Shown here one piece after another: positions 54,145-63,875 of a DNA stretch of 64,000 bases. Origin of the DNA: Endobugula sp047636495 (GTDB lineage: Bacteria; Pseudomonadota; Gammaproteobacteria; Pseudomonadales; Cellvibrionaceae); NCBI GenBank assembly GCA_047636495.1, contig JBLILH010000006.1, positions 46,765 through 110,764 of the forward strand, given 5' to 3'. A program made the translations under genes and the position numbers. The notes beneath the pieces were generated by a model. The model had not been told where the DNA came from. It did not search any database and worked only from the letters and a program-made list of their open reading frames with translations. Positions within the stretch are counted from its first letter, which is position 1. The number at the start of each line of letters is the position of its first letter.

Positions 54145-55692
54145 TTAGCGTTTTTTCTCTAGCTGTTGACGACGGGAAAAATCACGAATCCGTTCTCGGT
54201 AATGCTCAATGGTTTGTCCTGTCATCACGCTACGATTTTCATCATTCAGTTCACCACCTAAGCCGCTAGCAATGTTTTTGGCGGTGGCAATCATTAAATC
54301 AAACGCAGCCATATTATGATTATCAAATACCGGCAAGGTTAAAAATAACGTAACGCCTGCGGTACTAAAGCTTTCGATATCTTGTAAGTCAAAGGTACCT
54401 GGTTTGAGCATGTTAGCCATACTAAAAACGACAGGGCCTTCGCCTTCTTCACCCGCGTGCCGATGAAAAATTGACATGGCACCGTAACGTAAACCATTAT
54501 CCAGTATTTGTTGTAAAAGGTCACTGCCTTGGCATAAAGTGCCTCTAGGAGCTTTTACATTAACCACCAATACTTCTTCAATAGAGGTGGTTTTTTCTGT
54601 CGGTTTTTCGATCGTTGGTTTTGAAAAATATTTCGATTCATAACGAGGTTTATTTGCGGAATGGGTGTCTAATGGTTCGTCATTTTCATTTTTAACAGCA
54701 GGTACAACAGACTTTACACTCCGCCCTACTGAACGTATCGTGGCTGCTTTTTGGCTTAGCTTTTGCGTCTGACTGATGTCTATGCTTTTTTGGTCACTTT
54801 TTTGTCGACTATTTTTTCCGCTCTTTTCATCAATATTTACTTCATCAGGTTTATCTGCCTCTCGATTCAGCGTATCTTCTGCTGTAATCGCCTCAACATC
54901 TATGTCGCCCATGTCGTCTTCATTATTCAACTCTTGGTATTCGGTAGATGCGCTATCCTCCTCTATAACTAACTCCATCAGCATAGGCACAGATTCCTCT
55001 AAATTCAGGGGGACTTGCTCTGGTTGCTGATATGCACGCTGAGAGGATTCATCATGAGCACGAGGAGGGGGGGAAGTGCTCTTTTTTTGCATAACAATAT
55101 CTGACGCATCTTCAACAGTGTTTTCTGTACTTATTTCAGCTTCCCGAAAGTCATCTTCTGGTTCACCGTCTTCTAGATATCCATCACCTAATCTAACATT
55201 ATCACTTCTATCATCGGTGAATTCATCGTCCCATTTTTCGGCATAATACTCTTCATCGTCAACATCACTATCAACCCACTGATCACTATTAATAAGGGCT
55301 TCTTGATGATCAACTTGAGTAGGATGGAGACCCCTCAGTGAAGGCCCATCCATACTATCGATATGTTGAAATGAACGTTGGCCTGACACTGGCATGTTTG
55401 CTGGAGGCTGGGCAGCTAAGTCGCGACCAAAGTTATATTGACTTTTAACTTGGTCAATACGTTTTTTATCGATGTTTCGCTGACTCATTCGTGCGCCGCC
55501 ATTAGGAAACTCACTGCCATAATTCTCATCTTCATCATCGTCACTATGTAAAGATGTCGTTTTTTTAACATCAAGAGACATATGTAAAGAGTCACGACGC
55601 GCATTACGCATACGCCTCACGCCATCGACAATAATGACAATAATTACGATAACGATAATACCGATAATCCACTGTTTCATTGTAAAGTCCAT
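54145..55692 (-). CDS. zipA: Cell-division protein ZipA
   Basis: ZipA tethers FtsZ to the inner membrane at the division site. The protein (515 aa) has one N-terminal helix (WIIGIIVIVIIVIIVDG), a basic turn, a long acidic Pro/Gln-rich linker (~40-370) and the C-terminal FtsZ-binding domain (~385-510, with VFSMANMLKPGTFD). It is longer than E. coli ZipA (328 aa) because of the linker. The ATG at 55692 has AGAGG nine bases upstream. It is between smc and ligA, as in Pseudomonas. Confidence 0.93.
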   Translation of the reverse strand: MDFTMKQWIIGIIVIVIIVIIVDGVRRMRNARRDSLHMSLDVKKTTSLHSDDDEDENYGSEFPNGGARMSQRNIDKKRIDQVKSQYNFGRDLAAQPPANMPVSGQRSFQHIDSMDGPSLRGLHPTQVDHQEALINSDQWVDSDVDDEEYYAEKWDDEFTDDRSDNVRLGDGYLEDGEPEDDFREAEISTENTVEDASDIVMQKKSTSPPPRAHDESSQRAYQQPEQVPLNLEESVPMLMELVIEEDSASTEYQELNNEDDMGDIDVEAITAEDTLNREADKPDEVNIDEKSGKNSRQKSDQKSIDISQTQKLSQKAATIRSVGRSVKSVVPAVKNENDEPLDTHSANKPRYESKYFSKPTIEKPTEKTTSIEEVLVVNVKAPRGTLCQGSDLLQQILDNGLRYGAMSIFHRHAGEEGEGPVVFSMANMLKPGTFDLQDIESFSTAGVTLFLTLPVFDNHNMAAFDLMIATAKNIASGLGGELNDENRSVMTGQTIEHYRERIRDFSRRQQLEKKR

Positions 55693-55723
55693 CTAATAGA
55701 ACCTCTTTATATAATCACACATA

Positions 55724-58700
55724 TTATACTGCCGCTAACTCTGCTGCTTCGTTGACATCTACTGTCACCATGCGTGACACACCTGCTTCATGCATAGTAA
55801 CACCCATTAATTGATGCGCCATTTCCATCGCAATTTTGTTGTGGGTAATATAAATAAATTGTACGTGTTTAGACATTTCTTCAACCAACTTGGCATAACG
55901 TCCCACGTTAGCATCATCTAGCGGTGCATCTACCTCATCTAGCATACAAAAAGGCGCTGGGTTAAGGCGGAAAATAGAAAACACCAAAGCAATAGCTGTT
56001 AATGCTTTTTCACCACCCGACAACAAATGAATAGTACTATTACGCTTACCCGGCGGTTGCGCCATAATAGCAATACCCGTATCAAGCAAGTCTTCGCCCG
56101 TTAATTTTAGATAGGCATGGCCACCACCAAACACTTTGGGGAATAATTCTTGAATACTGGTATTGATCGAGTCAAAGGTTTCCTTAAATCGGGTACGCGT
56201 CTCACGATCAATTTTCATAATTGCATGTTCTAACGTCTCCAGAGCTTCACGTAAATCGGCATCTTGAGTATCTAAATAATTTTTACGTTCGGACTCAATC
56301 TTATACTCGTCAATCGCCGCAAGGTTAATAGGCCCTAAACGGCTAATGCGCTGAGCTAATGCTACCAACTCATTTTCAAATGGCTTTTCTTGTGAATTTT
56401 CGGCTAACGTTTCCAGTAAAATACTGAGCTCACTACCCTCTTCCAACAGGTTTTTCGCAATGGTCTCGCGCTGTACCTGAACTGTTTGAGCCCCCAAACG
56501 GCTTTCGGTTAACTGGCCTCGCAATGCTTGCAGGTCATGCTCAATACCGCCACGCGTCTGTTCGGCATCACGTAGCTGTTGCTCGATGGCTTCAACCGCA
56601 CGACGTGATTGTGCTAATTCGTCTTCAATAGTGACACGCTTCTCTAATAACTCTTCTAACTCCAGCTGGTGCTCTTCGGTAGGGTCTTCTTGCGTCCCTA
56701 TTGCCTGCTGTAATTCTTCGCGCCGGTCTTGTAAGCGCTTATCTTGTTCTTGTAGGCGCTGAATACTGTCACGAATGGACCCTAACTGAGTTTTAACTGA
56801 CTGATGTTGCATGGCCAAAGCATGTAATTTATCTTTACTGTGTCGTGCACGCTGACGGGTTTGGTCTAACACCTCACGAATTTCGTCACGTCGTGTAAGT
56901 AAGATTTCGCGCTGTTCCGAATCTTGTTCCATCACACCAATAGACATTTCCAATGTTGCACGCGACTCTGCAAGACTTTCGGCTTCTGTTGTCATCTGTT
57001 CTTTAGCTTCACTGATGTCTGACGCCAGTTTTTGGCGACGCATGGCGCTTTGTTCAATGCGCACTTCTTGCGCACTTAACGCTGAGCGCTGTTCGTTCAA
57101 GTGTTGCTTAACTTGGTCACTTTCACGGCGATATTGTTCACGTTGCTGTTCAATTTCTTTTAATTTATTACGCTGTTCATGTAATTGATCGCTTAACTCG
57201 GTCACTTGACTTTCCGTTTCCGCTAAGGTTGTGGTTAATTGATCGAGGTCCTCTTGTCGAGCTAATAAGCCAGCGGTGGCATCACCATGACGTTTTATAC
57301 GTAACCAATTTGCCCCGATCCAAATACCGTCGGGGGTAATAACCGATTCGTTAGTCCTTAGCTGAGGACGCAACGCTAGCGCTTGAGGCAGGTCATCAGC
57401 AATGAAAACGCCATTTAATAACGCCTTAACATCGGCATCACCAGAAACGTGGTCCAACAAGAGAGCGGCTTTATTCGAGGTTATGACGGATGTATTTTGC
57501 TGGCTATCAAACAGTACCAAACTACCCTGTTCTAAGGTCCCTAACATGCTCGCGACTGAATCGAGGTTGTCGACGCAGATAGCTTGTAAAGCGTCGCCCA
57601 GCACAGCTTCAACGGCTAATTGCCACTCAGGCACAACACTTACACTTTCTAATAGACGTGCATTATCAGTTAACGACTGATCGCTGATCCAGCGTACTAA
57701 TGATTTATCATTCCCCATGCTCGCTTGCTGCAAGGCTTCTAATGATGCATGGCGGCCACGAGTGGTTTGTAAGATATTGCGCGATTTATCCAGACTGGTA
57801 TCAGATTGCTGAATAGTTTCTCGTAGCACTTCGATTTCCACTTTGACATCATCAAGCTGGATCGCTTTTTCTTCGACCGACCCTTGCGTCTCAGCAACTT
57901 CTTCTTTGAGTAAGGCCATTTCTTCATTATTGTCTTCGGAAGGAAGTTGCTGACTTTCTTCATCCAGACGACGGATACGCTCTAAAAGACGACTTTGCAC
58001 TTGTTCTAAATGTTGAATACGCGACTGTTCAACTTCGGCTTTTTGTCGCGGCTCTGCTGCACGCAGATTAAACTCATCCCACTCAAGCTGCCAGGATTGC
58101 ATCGCTTCTTCGGCGTCAATAAGCTCGTCTCCCGAACCTTCTTCGCTGGCTTGCAACATCTCTAATTCAGGCGTAATTTCTTCTAATTCAATCTCCCACA
58201 TTTCAGACTTTTCTAGATCAGCAGCTAAATTGGCTGCTGCTTCATCGGCCTCTTGCTGGGTACGAGACATGTCTTCTTGCAACTGGCGATTTCGCTCTTG
58301 CACATGCTGAATGCTTTGTTCTATCCGTGAGATTTCATTACCCACGCCATAAAAACGAGCTTGGACTTCGTTAAATGTATCACTTGCTTCAGTATACTCG
58401 GTGCGATATTTTTCAATGGAAGACTCCAACCCAACGCGGTCAGTGACAAAGGACTCGACTTTCAATTCAAGCGCAGTGATACCTACTTGGCGCTCTTTTG
58501 CATCGTCATCTAAAAGACGATAACGCAGTGCTTGAAGCTGCGCCTTTAATGTTCGCTCTTCTTTCTTGAATTCAGCGTATTTTTCAGCGGATTTGGCTTG
58601 GCGCTCTAAGCGGACTAACTGACGTTCAAGCTCTTCTCGAATATCCGTAAGCCGTTCTAGGTTTTCGTGGGTGCGGCGCATTCGGTTTTCAGTATCGCGA

Positions 58701-59230
58701 CGACGCTCTTTATATTTAGAAATACCCGCTGCCTCTTCAACATAGACACGTAATTCATCAGGCTTTGATTCGATCAACTTAGAGATCATCCCCTGCTCGA
58801 TAATCGCGTAGCTTCTTGGCCCTAGGCCTGTCCCCAAGAAAATATCAGTGATATCACGGCGGCGACATTTAGTCCCATTCAGGTAGTAGATATTTTGTGA
58901 ATCTCGGGTGACTTTACGTCGAATAGCAATTTCGGTAAAACTAGCATATTCGCCCAATAAGGTGCCGTCGCTATTGTCGAATATCAGTTCAATCGATGCC
59001 TGACCTACTGGCTTGCGCCCCCCTGAACCATTAAAAATAACGTCGGTCATTGACTCGCCACGCAAGTTTTTGGCCGATGACTCACCCATTACCCAACGCA
59101 CGGCATCAATGATATTCGACTTACCACAACCATTAGGCCCAACAACTGCACACAGGTTGCTGGGAAAAGATACTGTGGTAGGATCAACGAAAGATTTAAA
59201 ACCGGCAAGCTTAATACTTTTTAAACGCAT
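55724..59230 (-). CDS. smc: Chromosome partition protein Smc
   Basis: Smc is the ring-forming ATPase that organises the chromosome. The 1168-aa protein has Walker A GPNGCGKSN (~32), a coiled-coil arm, a hinge (~520-650), a second arm, then the C-motif LLSGGEKAL and Walker B FCMLDEVDAPLDD. E. coli uses MukB instead, so the presence of smc fits a Pseudomonas/Cellvibrionales-type lineage. zipA follows 32 bp later. Confidence 0.97.
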   Translation of the reverse strand: MRLKSIKLAGFKSFVDPTTVSFPSNLCAVVGPNGCGKSNIIDAVRWVMGESSAKNLRGESMTDVIFNGSGGRKPVGQASIELIFDNSDGTLLGEYASFTEIAIRRKVTRDSQNIYYLNGTKCRRRDITDIFLGTGLGPRSYAIIEQGMISKLIESKPDELRVYVEEAAGISKYKERRRDTENRMRRTHENLERLTDIREELERQLVRLERQAKSAEKYAEFKKEERTLKAQLQALRYRLLDDDAKERQVGITALELKVESFVTDRVGLESSIEKYRTEYTEASDTFNEVQARFYGVGNEISRIEQSIQHVQERNRQLQEDMSRTQQEADEAAANLAADLEKSEMWEIELEEITPELEMLQASEEGSGDELIDAEEAMQSWQLEWDEFNLRAAEPRQKAEVEQSRIQHLEQVQSRLLERIRRLDEESQQLPSEDNNEEMALLKEEVAETQGSVEEKAIQLDDVKVEIEVLRETIQQSDTSLDKSRNILQTTRGRHASLEALQQASMGNDKSLVRWISDQSLTDNARLLESVSVVPEWQLAVEAVLGDALQAICVDNLDSVASMLGTLEQGSLVLFDSQQNTSVITSNKAALLLDHVSGDADVKALLNGVFIADDLPQALALRPQLRTNESVITPDGIWIGANWLRIKRHGDATAGLLARQEDLDQLTTTLAETESQVTELSDQLHEQRNKLKEIEQQREQYRRESDQVKQHLNEQRSALSAQEVRIEQSAMRRQKLASDISEAKEQMTTEAESLAESRATLEMSIGVMEQDSEQREILLTRRDEIREVLDQTRQRARHSKDKLHALAMQHQSVKTQLGSIRDSIQRLQEQDKRLQDRREELQQAIGTQEDPTEEHQLELEELLEKRVTIEDELAQSRRAVEAIEQQLRDAEQTRGGIEHDLQALRGQLTESRLGAQTVQVQRETIAKNLLEEGSELSILLETLAENSQEKPFENELVALAQRISRLGPINLAAIDEYKIESERKNYLDTQDADLREALETLEHAIMKIDRETRTRFKETFDSINTSIQELFPKVFGGGHAYLKLTGEDLLDTGIAIMAQPPGKRNSTIHLLSGGEKALTAIALVFSIFRLNPAPFCMLDEVDAPLDDANVGRYAKLVEEMSKHVQFIYITHNKIAMEMAHQLMGVTMHEAGVSRMVTVDVNEAAELAAV

Positions 59231-59515
59231 AATTTAGTGTACATACCCATCCATAAGATATTGTTTTAAGAATATTTAATTATTTAAAACAACCGCTTTT
59301 ATTATAAGAAAAACTGTTGGCGCAAGCCAGACTGTAGCTTAGAGGATTACTTGCTTTATCTACGATAATTTTACACGGTTACTGGCGCTGTGACACCCTG
59401 CTAATCCAAATTGTTACCGTCTAATTACGAGAATCGGTTCACTTTTTAGCAGGTGTCTACGTTAACAGACGAAAGTATGAAAGGATGCGGGCATCATTGG
59501 TGCTGACCAGCTTGG

Positions 59516-60913
59516 TTAAGGTCGTTGAGAACCTATCAATAGCGAATGCGATACAGGTTCTACAGAGTCAATGGCGATGGGCCCTAAAGTGGCTTCCCAG
59601 TCACCTGCTTGCGCGATAGGTGATCCGGTGGGGGATATTCGAGCCACCAACTCAAATTGAGTTGCTGCGCCTAAATTCATCTCGGGTGCCATTGACATCG
59701 CATTCGTTAATGTCACGCTCAATGGTAGGTCGGCTAATGTAAAACGCGCGATCGATAAAGGAATTTTGGCTCCTTGCCATGCCCGAGCATACACAAATAC
59801 GGTGCTCGTTAGGGGAAGACCTAAAGAGGGTTCAAGCCCCTCACTTAGCGCCACCGTAACGCTCAAGCGAGGCCCATCTGTGCTTAATCGCTGAGCGCTA
59901 TTAGTGTTTTCTAAATCGTCAGAAGATACCTTTGCTGATGTTTCCGTAGTCGCTGAAGTAGCAATCCCGATACGGGCCTTAGCCGTGCGGATACCTTGTT
60001 GTAACGCAATAGTATTAGGCGAATTAGCCCCTTCAATTGCAATCATTTTTTCCCAGAAAACGATAGCCTCAGCGTAATTGGCTGACTGAAATGCACTGAT
60101 GCCCGACAAGCTTAACGCCAACGCGTTTTCTGGCTCTACGTTGAGTATATCGGCCACCAAGGTGTTCACCTCAGGTACCGCAGTATTATTGTTTTGCAAA
60201 AAAAGTGCCTGCGCCAGTTCTGCTCGAATTTCCACAAGATCTGGTTCTTGTGTTAATAGCGCTCTAAATTGCTCAATGGCGAGAACATAATCTCCCATAC
60301 TTGCCGCCGTACGGCCAAGCAACGACAGTACTTGTAAGTTATCGGGCTCGTTTTTAGCCGCTTCTATAAGACGCGTCATCAACAACTGGTTAGCGAGTAC
60401 CATTTTATTTTGCAGCAGCGCCTGCTGAGATGTATCGGCAGATACGTATTCACGTTCTAACGCATAACGTTCATCTAATGCCTGTTTAACCTGCCAAGAA
60501 GAGTGTGCGCCCAAGGCGTCATAGAGTAATGCGGCGCCGACAAGAACGATAAGTGCTAGCAAAGCAAAAAATATTGTCGCCTTGCGGCTTCCAGCTAAGG
60601 CTTGCTCAGTTGTCACTTTCTCGGTTGAAATTGAAGAGGCCGTGTGTGTTTCTGAGGACAAGCTGTCAGACAATAAATTGCGCTCTAACTCCGCATTCAA
60701 AGCACGGTACTCTTCATTGGTAATACTTCCCAACGTTAATGATGCGTCCAATTCTGACAGATGATCACGATATAAGGCTACGTTAGTCGATTGACGTAAA
60801 TCATCATCCGAATGAAAGAGTGAACGGCGAAGATACACTGCTATAACAGGCCAAAAAACGAATAATAGCGCTAAGATGCTTAAGAAAACGACACCGATGG
60901 TAAATATGGACAT
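59516..60913 (-). CDS. ccmI: Cytochrome c maturation protein CcmI
   Basis: CcmI holds apocytochrome c for heme attachment at the outer face of the inner membrane. The 465-aa protein has two membrane helices (~3-24 and ~112-134), TPR repeats from ~160 (VLSLLGRTAASMGDYVLAIE...) and a C-terminal beta-rich domain. The start overlaps the ccmH stop by one base. The other ccm genes are not in this window. Confidence 0.9.
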   Translation of the reverse strand: MSIFTIGVVFLSILALLFVFWPVIAVYLRRSLFHSDDDLRQSTNVALYRDHLSELDASLTLGSITNEEYRALNAELERNLLSDSLSSETHTASSISTEKVTTEQALAGSRKATIFFALLALIVLVGAALLYDALGAHSSWQVKQALDERYALEREYVSADTSQQALLQNKMVLANQLLMTRLIEAAKNEPDNLQVLSLLGRTAASMGDYVLAIEQFRALLTQEPDLVEIRAELAQALFLQNNNTAVPEVNTLVADILNVEPENALALSLSGISAFQSANYAEAIVFWEKMIAIEGANSPNTIALQQGIRTAKARIGIATSATTETSAKVSSDDLENTNSAQRLSTDGPRLSVTVALSEGLEPSLGLPLTSTVFVYARAWQGAKIPLSIARFTLADLPLSVTLTNAMSMAPEMNLGAATQFELVARISPTGSPIAQAGDWEATLGPIAIDSVEPVSHSLLIGSQRP

Positions 60914-61497
60914 TATTTCAACTCTTCCTGTTGTGTTGCTTGACGAGGTCTTTGTGTAGTAAATTGACTTGACGTATCTTTTTTCAACAACTCGTCTAAC
61001 GCTAGACGCTCTTCAGGGTTAAGTGAGTTATTAACTTCGCCGCCGTCACTGCCTTGGTCTACTGTCGGCATATCTTTTTTACGTTGGGCAATCATCCAAA
61101 TTGCTCCAACACCAAAGAATAATAATAAAATAGGTAAGCCCCACAAGACTAAGGTAGATTTTTGCAGCCTTGGGCTGTACAACACAAATTCACCATAACG
61201 ATCGACCATAAAACCCTTGATCTCGTTATCGGTTTTACCTTCAGCGAGTAAACGTCGCAACTCACGGCGTAAATCACCCGCTATTTGTGAATCTGATCCG
61301 GCTAGATTTTGATTTTGGCATTTAGGGCAGCGTAGCTCTTCACTTAACTGAAAGTAACGTTCGCGTTGCGACTCGGAATCAAATTCATAGATATCAACGA
61401 CCGCGAATGCACTAGGTACCGACATCCAGCACGCACAGGCCAAAAGGCACACAATTAATTGACGGCTGCGAAAGAAAGCGATGAAATGAGTAGTCAT
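60913..61497 (-). CDS. ccmH: Cytochrome c maturation protein CcmH
   Basis: CcmH is a thiol-disulfide protein that reduces apocytochrome c. The 194-aa protein has a signal helix, the motif LRCPKCQNQNLAGSD with the redox CXXC, and a second membrane helix (LVLWGLPILLLFFGVGAIWM). It is coupled to ccmI. The region upstream holds tRNA genes in the other direction, so ccmHI seem detached from the rest of the ccm operon. Confidence 0.94.
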   Translation of the reverse strand: MTTHFIAFFRSRQLIVCLLACACWMSVPSAFAVVDIYEFDSESQRERYFQLSEELRCPKCQNQNLAGSDSQIAGDLRRELRRLLAEGKTDNEIKGFMVDRYGEFVLYSPRLQKSTLVLWGLPILLLFFGVGAIWMIAQRKKDMPTVDQGSDGGEVNNSLNPEERLALDELLKKDTSSQFTTQRPRQATQQEELK

Positions 61498-61605
61498 AAA
61501 AGATTCCTAAAGGGTTATCACGGGTTACTACTAACTCTTAAAACCGCATTATAACGATTAGATGAAAAAAATACCGTTCTAAAACAAGAATTTATTGGAA
61601 AAGTG

Positions 61606-61633
61606 TTGACCTTATTTCAAATCACACTATTAT
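61606..61633 (+). promoter_or_regulatory. Putative sigma-70 promoter of the tRNA pair
   Basis: TTGACC (61606-61611) and TATTAT (61628-61633) are 16 bp apart, followed by a GC-rich CGCGACC start region typical of tRNA promoters. Confidence 0.6.
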
Positions 61634-61717
61634 ACGCGACCTCGAAGCAACAACTCGACACATGAAGCTTACGCCAGTGGAAAGCAGAAACAAAAAGTCG
61701 AGTACGAGAACAAGCAT

Positions 61718-61793
61718 GGGTGGTTAGCTCAGCTGGGAGAGCGGCGCCCTTACAAGGCGTAGGTCACAGGTTCGATCCCTGTACCACCCACCA
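61718..61793 (+). tRNA. tRNA-Val (UAC)
   Basis: A full cloverleaf is seen: acceptor GGGTGGT/ACCACCC, anticodon loop CTTACAA with TAC, T-arm GGTTCGATCC and encoded CCA end. Confidence 0.97.
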
Positions 61794-61835
61794 ATTGCTA
61801 TGTTGCAAGGTGCATATAAGTACTTATCATTCTAC

Positions 61836-61912
61836 GGACCGGTAGTTCAGCTGGTTAGAATGCCGGCCTGTCACGCCGGAGGTCGCGGGTTCGAGTCCCG
61901 TCCGGTCCGCCA
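61836..61912 (+). tRNA. tRNA-Asp (GUC)
   Basis: Acceptor GGACCGG/CCGGTCC, anticodon loop CTGTCAC with GTC, T-arm GGTTCGAGTCC and encoded CCA. It is 42 bp after tRNA-Val, probably in one transcript. Confidence 0.97.
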
Positions 61913-62079
61913 TTACACACTCTCTTTTTTCTTTATATTCTGCGCGTATTCAAACGTTTTTACGGTAGAATCACTCCTTGATTTTGCTTAGGCCAACGAT
62001 CTGTAAGTTACCCATCCGGAAAAATCTGAGCAGCGCACATTTAACTCCATTACATACCACTCTACAAAGGTCGTTCACC

Positions 62080-62952
62080 TTGCTTAGCTATCAACATTCG
62101 TTCCATGCCGGTAATTTTGCCGATGTACTCAAGCATATCGTACTGGTTGAAGTATTAGAGCATCTGGCCAAAAAAGATAAACCCTTTGAATATATTGATA
62201 CGCACGCAGGCGCTGGAATCTACCATTTGGACTCAGAAAAAGCACAAAAACTTGCTGAGCATAATCAAGGGATTGCAAAACTACACGGCCCGATAAATGA
62301 AAAAACTTGGCCTGAGTTAGGCAAGTACTTAGAAGCTATCAAAAAGTGTAACCCGACCAAACAGCTCACCCACTACCCTGGCTCGCCGCTGATCGCTAGC
62401 CACTATTTACGTGCCCATGATCGTTCTTGGCTCTACGAGCTACATCCGAATGATTCACGCCTACTAAAACAATCTATTAGTCGTAATAAACAAGCTGCTA
62501 GAAAAACAAAAGTCACCAATGGTGATGGGCTTGCGGGGCTGCTATCTTTATTACCACCGACCACCCGTAGAGGCTTGGTGTTGATCGACCCATCTTACGA
62601 AGTTAAATCTGATTACCGTGCGGTATTCAGTACCGTACAAAAAGCATACAAAAAATTCACCAATGGCACCTACGCAATCTGGTATCCAGTGGTTAATCGA
62701 GACGCGATTAATCGACTAGAAAAACAATTTATCGCTAGCGGAATCAGAGATATCCAACGGTTTGAGCTAGGATTAACACCCGATACCGATGGACACGGCA
62801 TGACATCGTCAGGAATGATCGTTATTAATCCGCCTTGGGGCTTATTCGATAAGATGCGTACATTGCTCCCCAAACTTGCAAAACATCTTGCAGGTACAAC
62901 GGGTGACGGCGAACAGGCAATCATTAAGTGTGATGTATTGGTAACAGAATAA
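62080..62952 (+). CDS. rlmJ: 23S rRNA m6A2030 methyltransferase
   Basis: RlmJ methylates A2030 of 23S rRNA. The 290-aa protein has FHAGNFADVLKH near the start, the SAM motif DTHAGAGIY and the catalytic DPSYE. The start is taken as TTG at 62080 (LLSYQHSFHAGN, matching MLSYRHSFHAGN of known RlmJ); the longer frame from 61978 overlaps the region just after tRNA-Asp and adds unrelated residues. Confidence 0.92.
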   Translation: MLSYQHSFHAGNFADVLKHIVLVEVLEHLAKKDKPFEYIDTHAGAGIYHLDSEKAQKLAEHNQGIAKLHGPINEKTWPELGKYLEAIKKCNPTKQLTHYPGSPLIASHYLRAHDRSWLYELHPNDSRLLKQSISRNKQAARKTKVTNGDGLAGLLSLLPPTTRRGLVLIDPSYEVKSDYRAVFSTVQKAYKKFTNGTYAIWYPVVNRDAINRLEKQFIASGIRDIQRFELGLTPDTDGHGMTSSGMIVINPPWGLFDKMRTLLPKLAKHLAGTTGDGEQAIIKCDVLVTE

Positions 62953-62970
62953 GATTTTGTGATGTAACAT

Positions 62971-63000
62971 AAAAGGCAGCCATATTCAGCTGCCTTTTTT
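62971..63000. terminator. Terminator between rlmJ and tpx
   Basis: AAAAGGCAGC / GCTGCCTTTT stem with an 8-base loop and a T run. It separates the two convergent genes. Confidence 0.9.
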
Positions 63001-63023
63001 ATAATATAGTCAACGTAAAACTA

Positions 63024-63518
63024 TTAAACCGACGCTAATGCATCCGCATAATTAGGTTCGTCAGCAATTTCGGCAACTTGTTCGGTATAACGCACATTAC
63101 CGTCAGCACCAATCACCACTACTGCACGTGACAACAATGCGGTTAATGGGCCATTTACAAACTCTACAGCGTAGTCTTGGCCAAAAGTCGACCGAAAAGT
63201 CGAACCTACCATGACATTTTCAGTACCTTCGGCTCCACAAAAACGACCTAGCGCAAAAGGTAAGTCAGCAGAAACACAAACAACCACGGTGTTGTCTAAC
63301 GCTGCGGCTTGCGTATTAAACTCGCGTACAGACGTCGCACAGGTAGGCGTGTCGATCGAAGGGAAGATATTTAAAATAACGGTTTTTCCCGCTAAACTTT
63401 CAAGCGTGAGGTCCGATAGGTCTTGTTGAGATAATGTAAATGAAGGCGCCGCTGAGCCAACAGCAGGCAGCGAGCCAACGGTTTCAAAAGGGGTTTCGTG
63501 TAAAGTAACTGTTGTCAT
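63024..63518 (-). CDS. tpx: Thiol peroxidase (2-Cys peroxiredoxin)
   Basis: Tpx reduces hydrogen peroxide and organic peroxides in the periplasm or cytosol with thioredoxin. The 164-aa protein has the peroxidatic Cys in SIDTPTCATSVR and the resolving Cys in LGRFCGAEG, as in E. coli Tpx. The start is MTTVTLHETPF. It is a single gene convergent to rlmJ. Confidence 0.95.
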   Translation of the reverse strand: MTTVTLHETPFETVGSLPAVGSAAPSFTLSQQDLSDLTLESLAGKTVILNIFPSIDTPTCATSVREFNTQAAALDNTVVVCVSADLPFALGRFCGAEGTENVMVGSTFRSTFGQDYAVEFVNGPLTALLSRAVVVIGADGNVRYTEQVAEIADEPNYADALASV

Positions 63519-63802
63519 TATGACCTTCTCTAATTATATGAGTGAGAGGCTATTCTGACAAACAATAAACCCGATGCCAATCTATTTAATAAAAATAAAC
63601 TTGCTAAAAGGAAACGGTAGCGTACTTACATCGACTCAATACTTACGATATAAAAAATAAAAACACACTAACAACCACTAATAGAAACGCGTCGAGTAGC
63701 CTCAAACAATCACTTATGCCCTACCCGATTAACCCAAAAGGATTTAGTTGTTGATCATAAACACTTTAAAAAATCAGGCGCTCCATTGAGCGCGCGCACC
63801 CT

Positions 63803-63829
63803 TTGACAAAAGTAATACAGGCATATAAT
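63803..63829 (+). promoter_or_regulatory. Consensus-like sigma-70 promoter just before the IS
   Basis: TTGACA (63803-63808) and TATAAT (63824-63829) are exact consensus hexamers, but the spacing is only 15 bp. A GCGCTC/GAGCGC hairpin lies just upstream. Confidence 0.5.
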
Positions 63830-63875
63830 TTGAGACAGAACAACACACCAATATCTTTCTGATATAGGTCTACAT

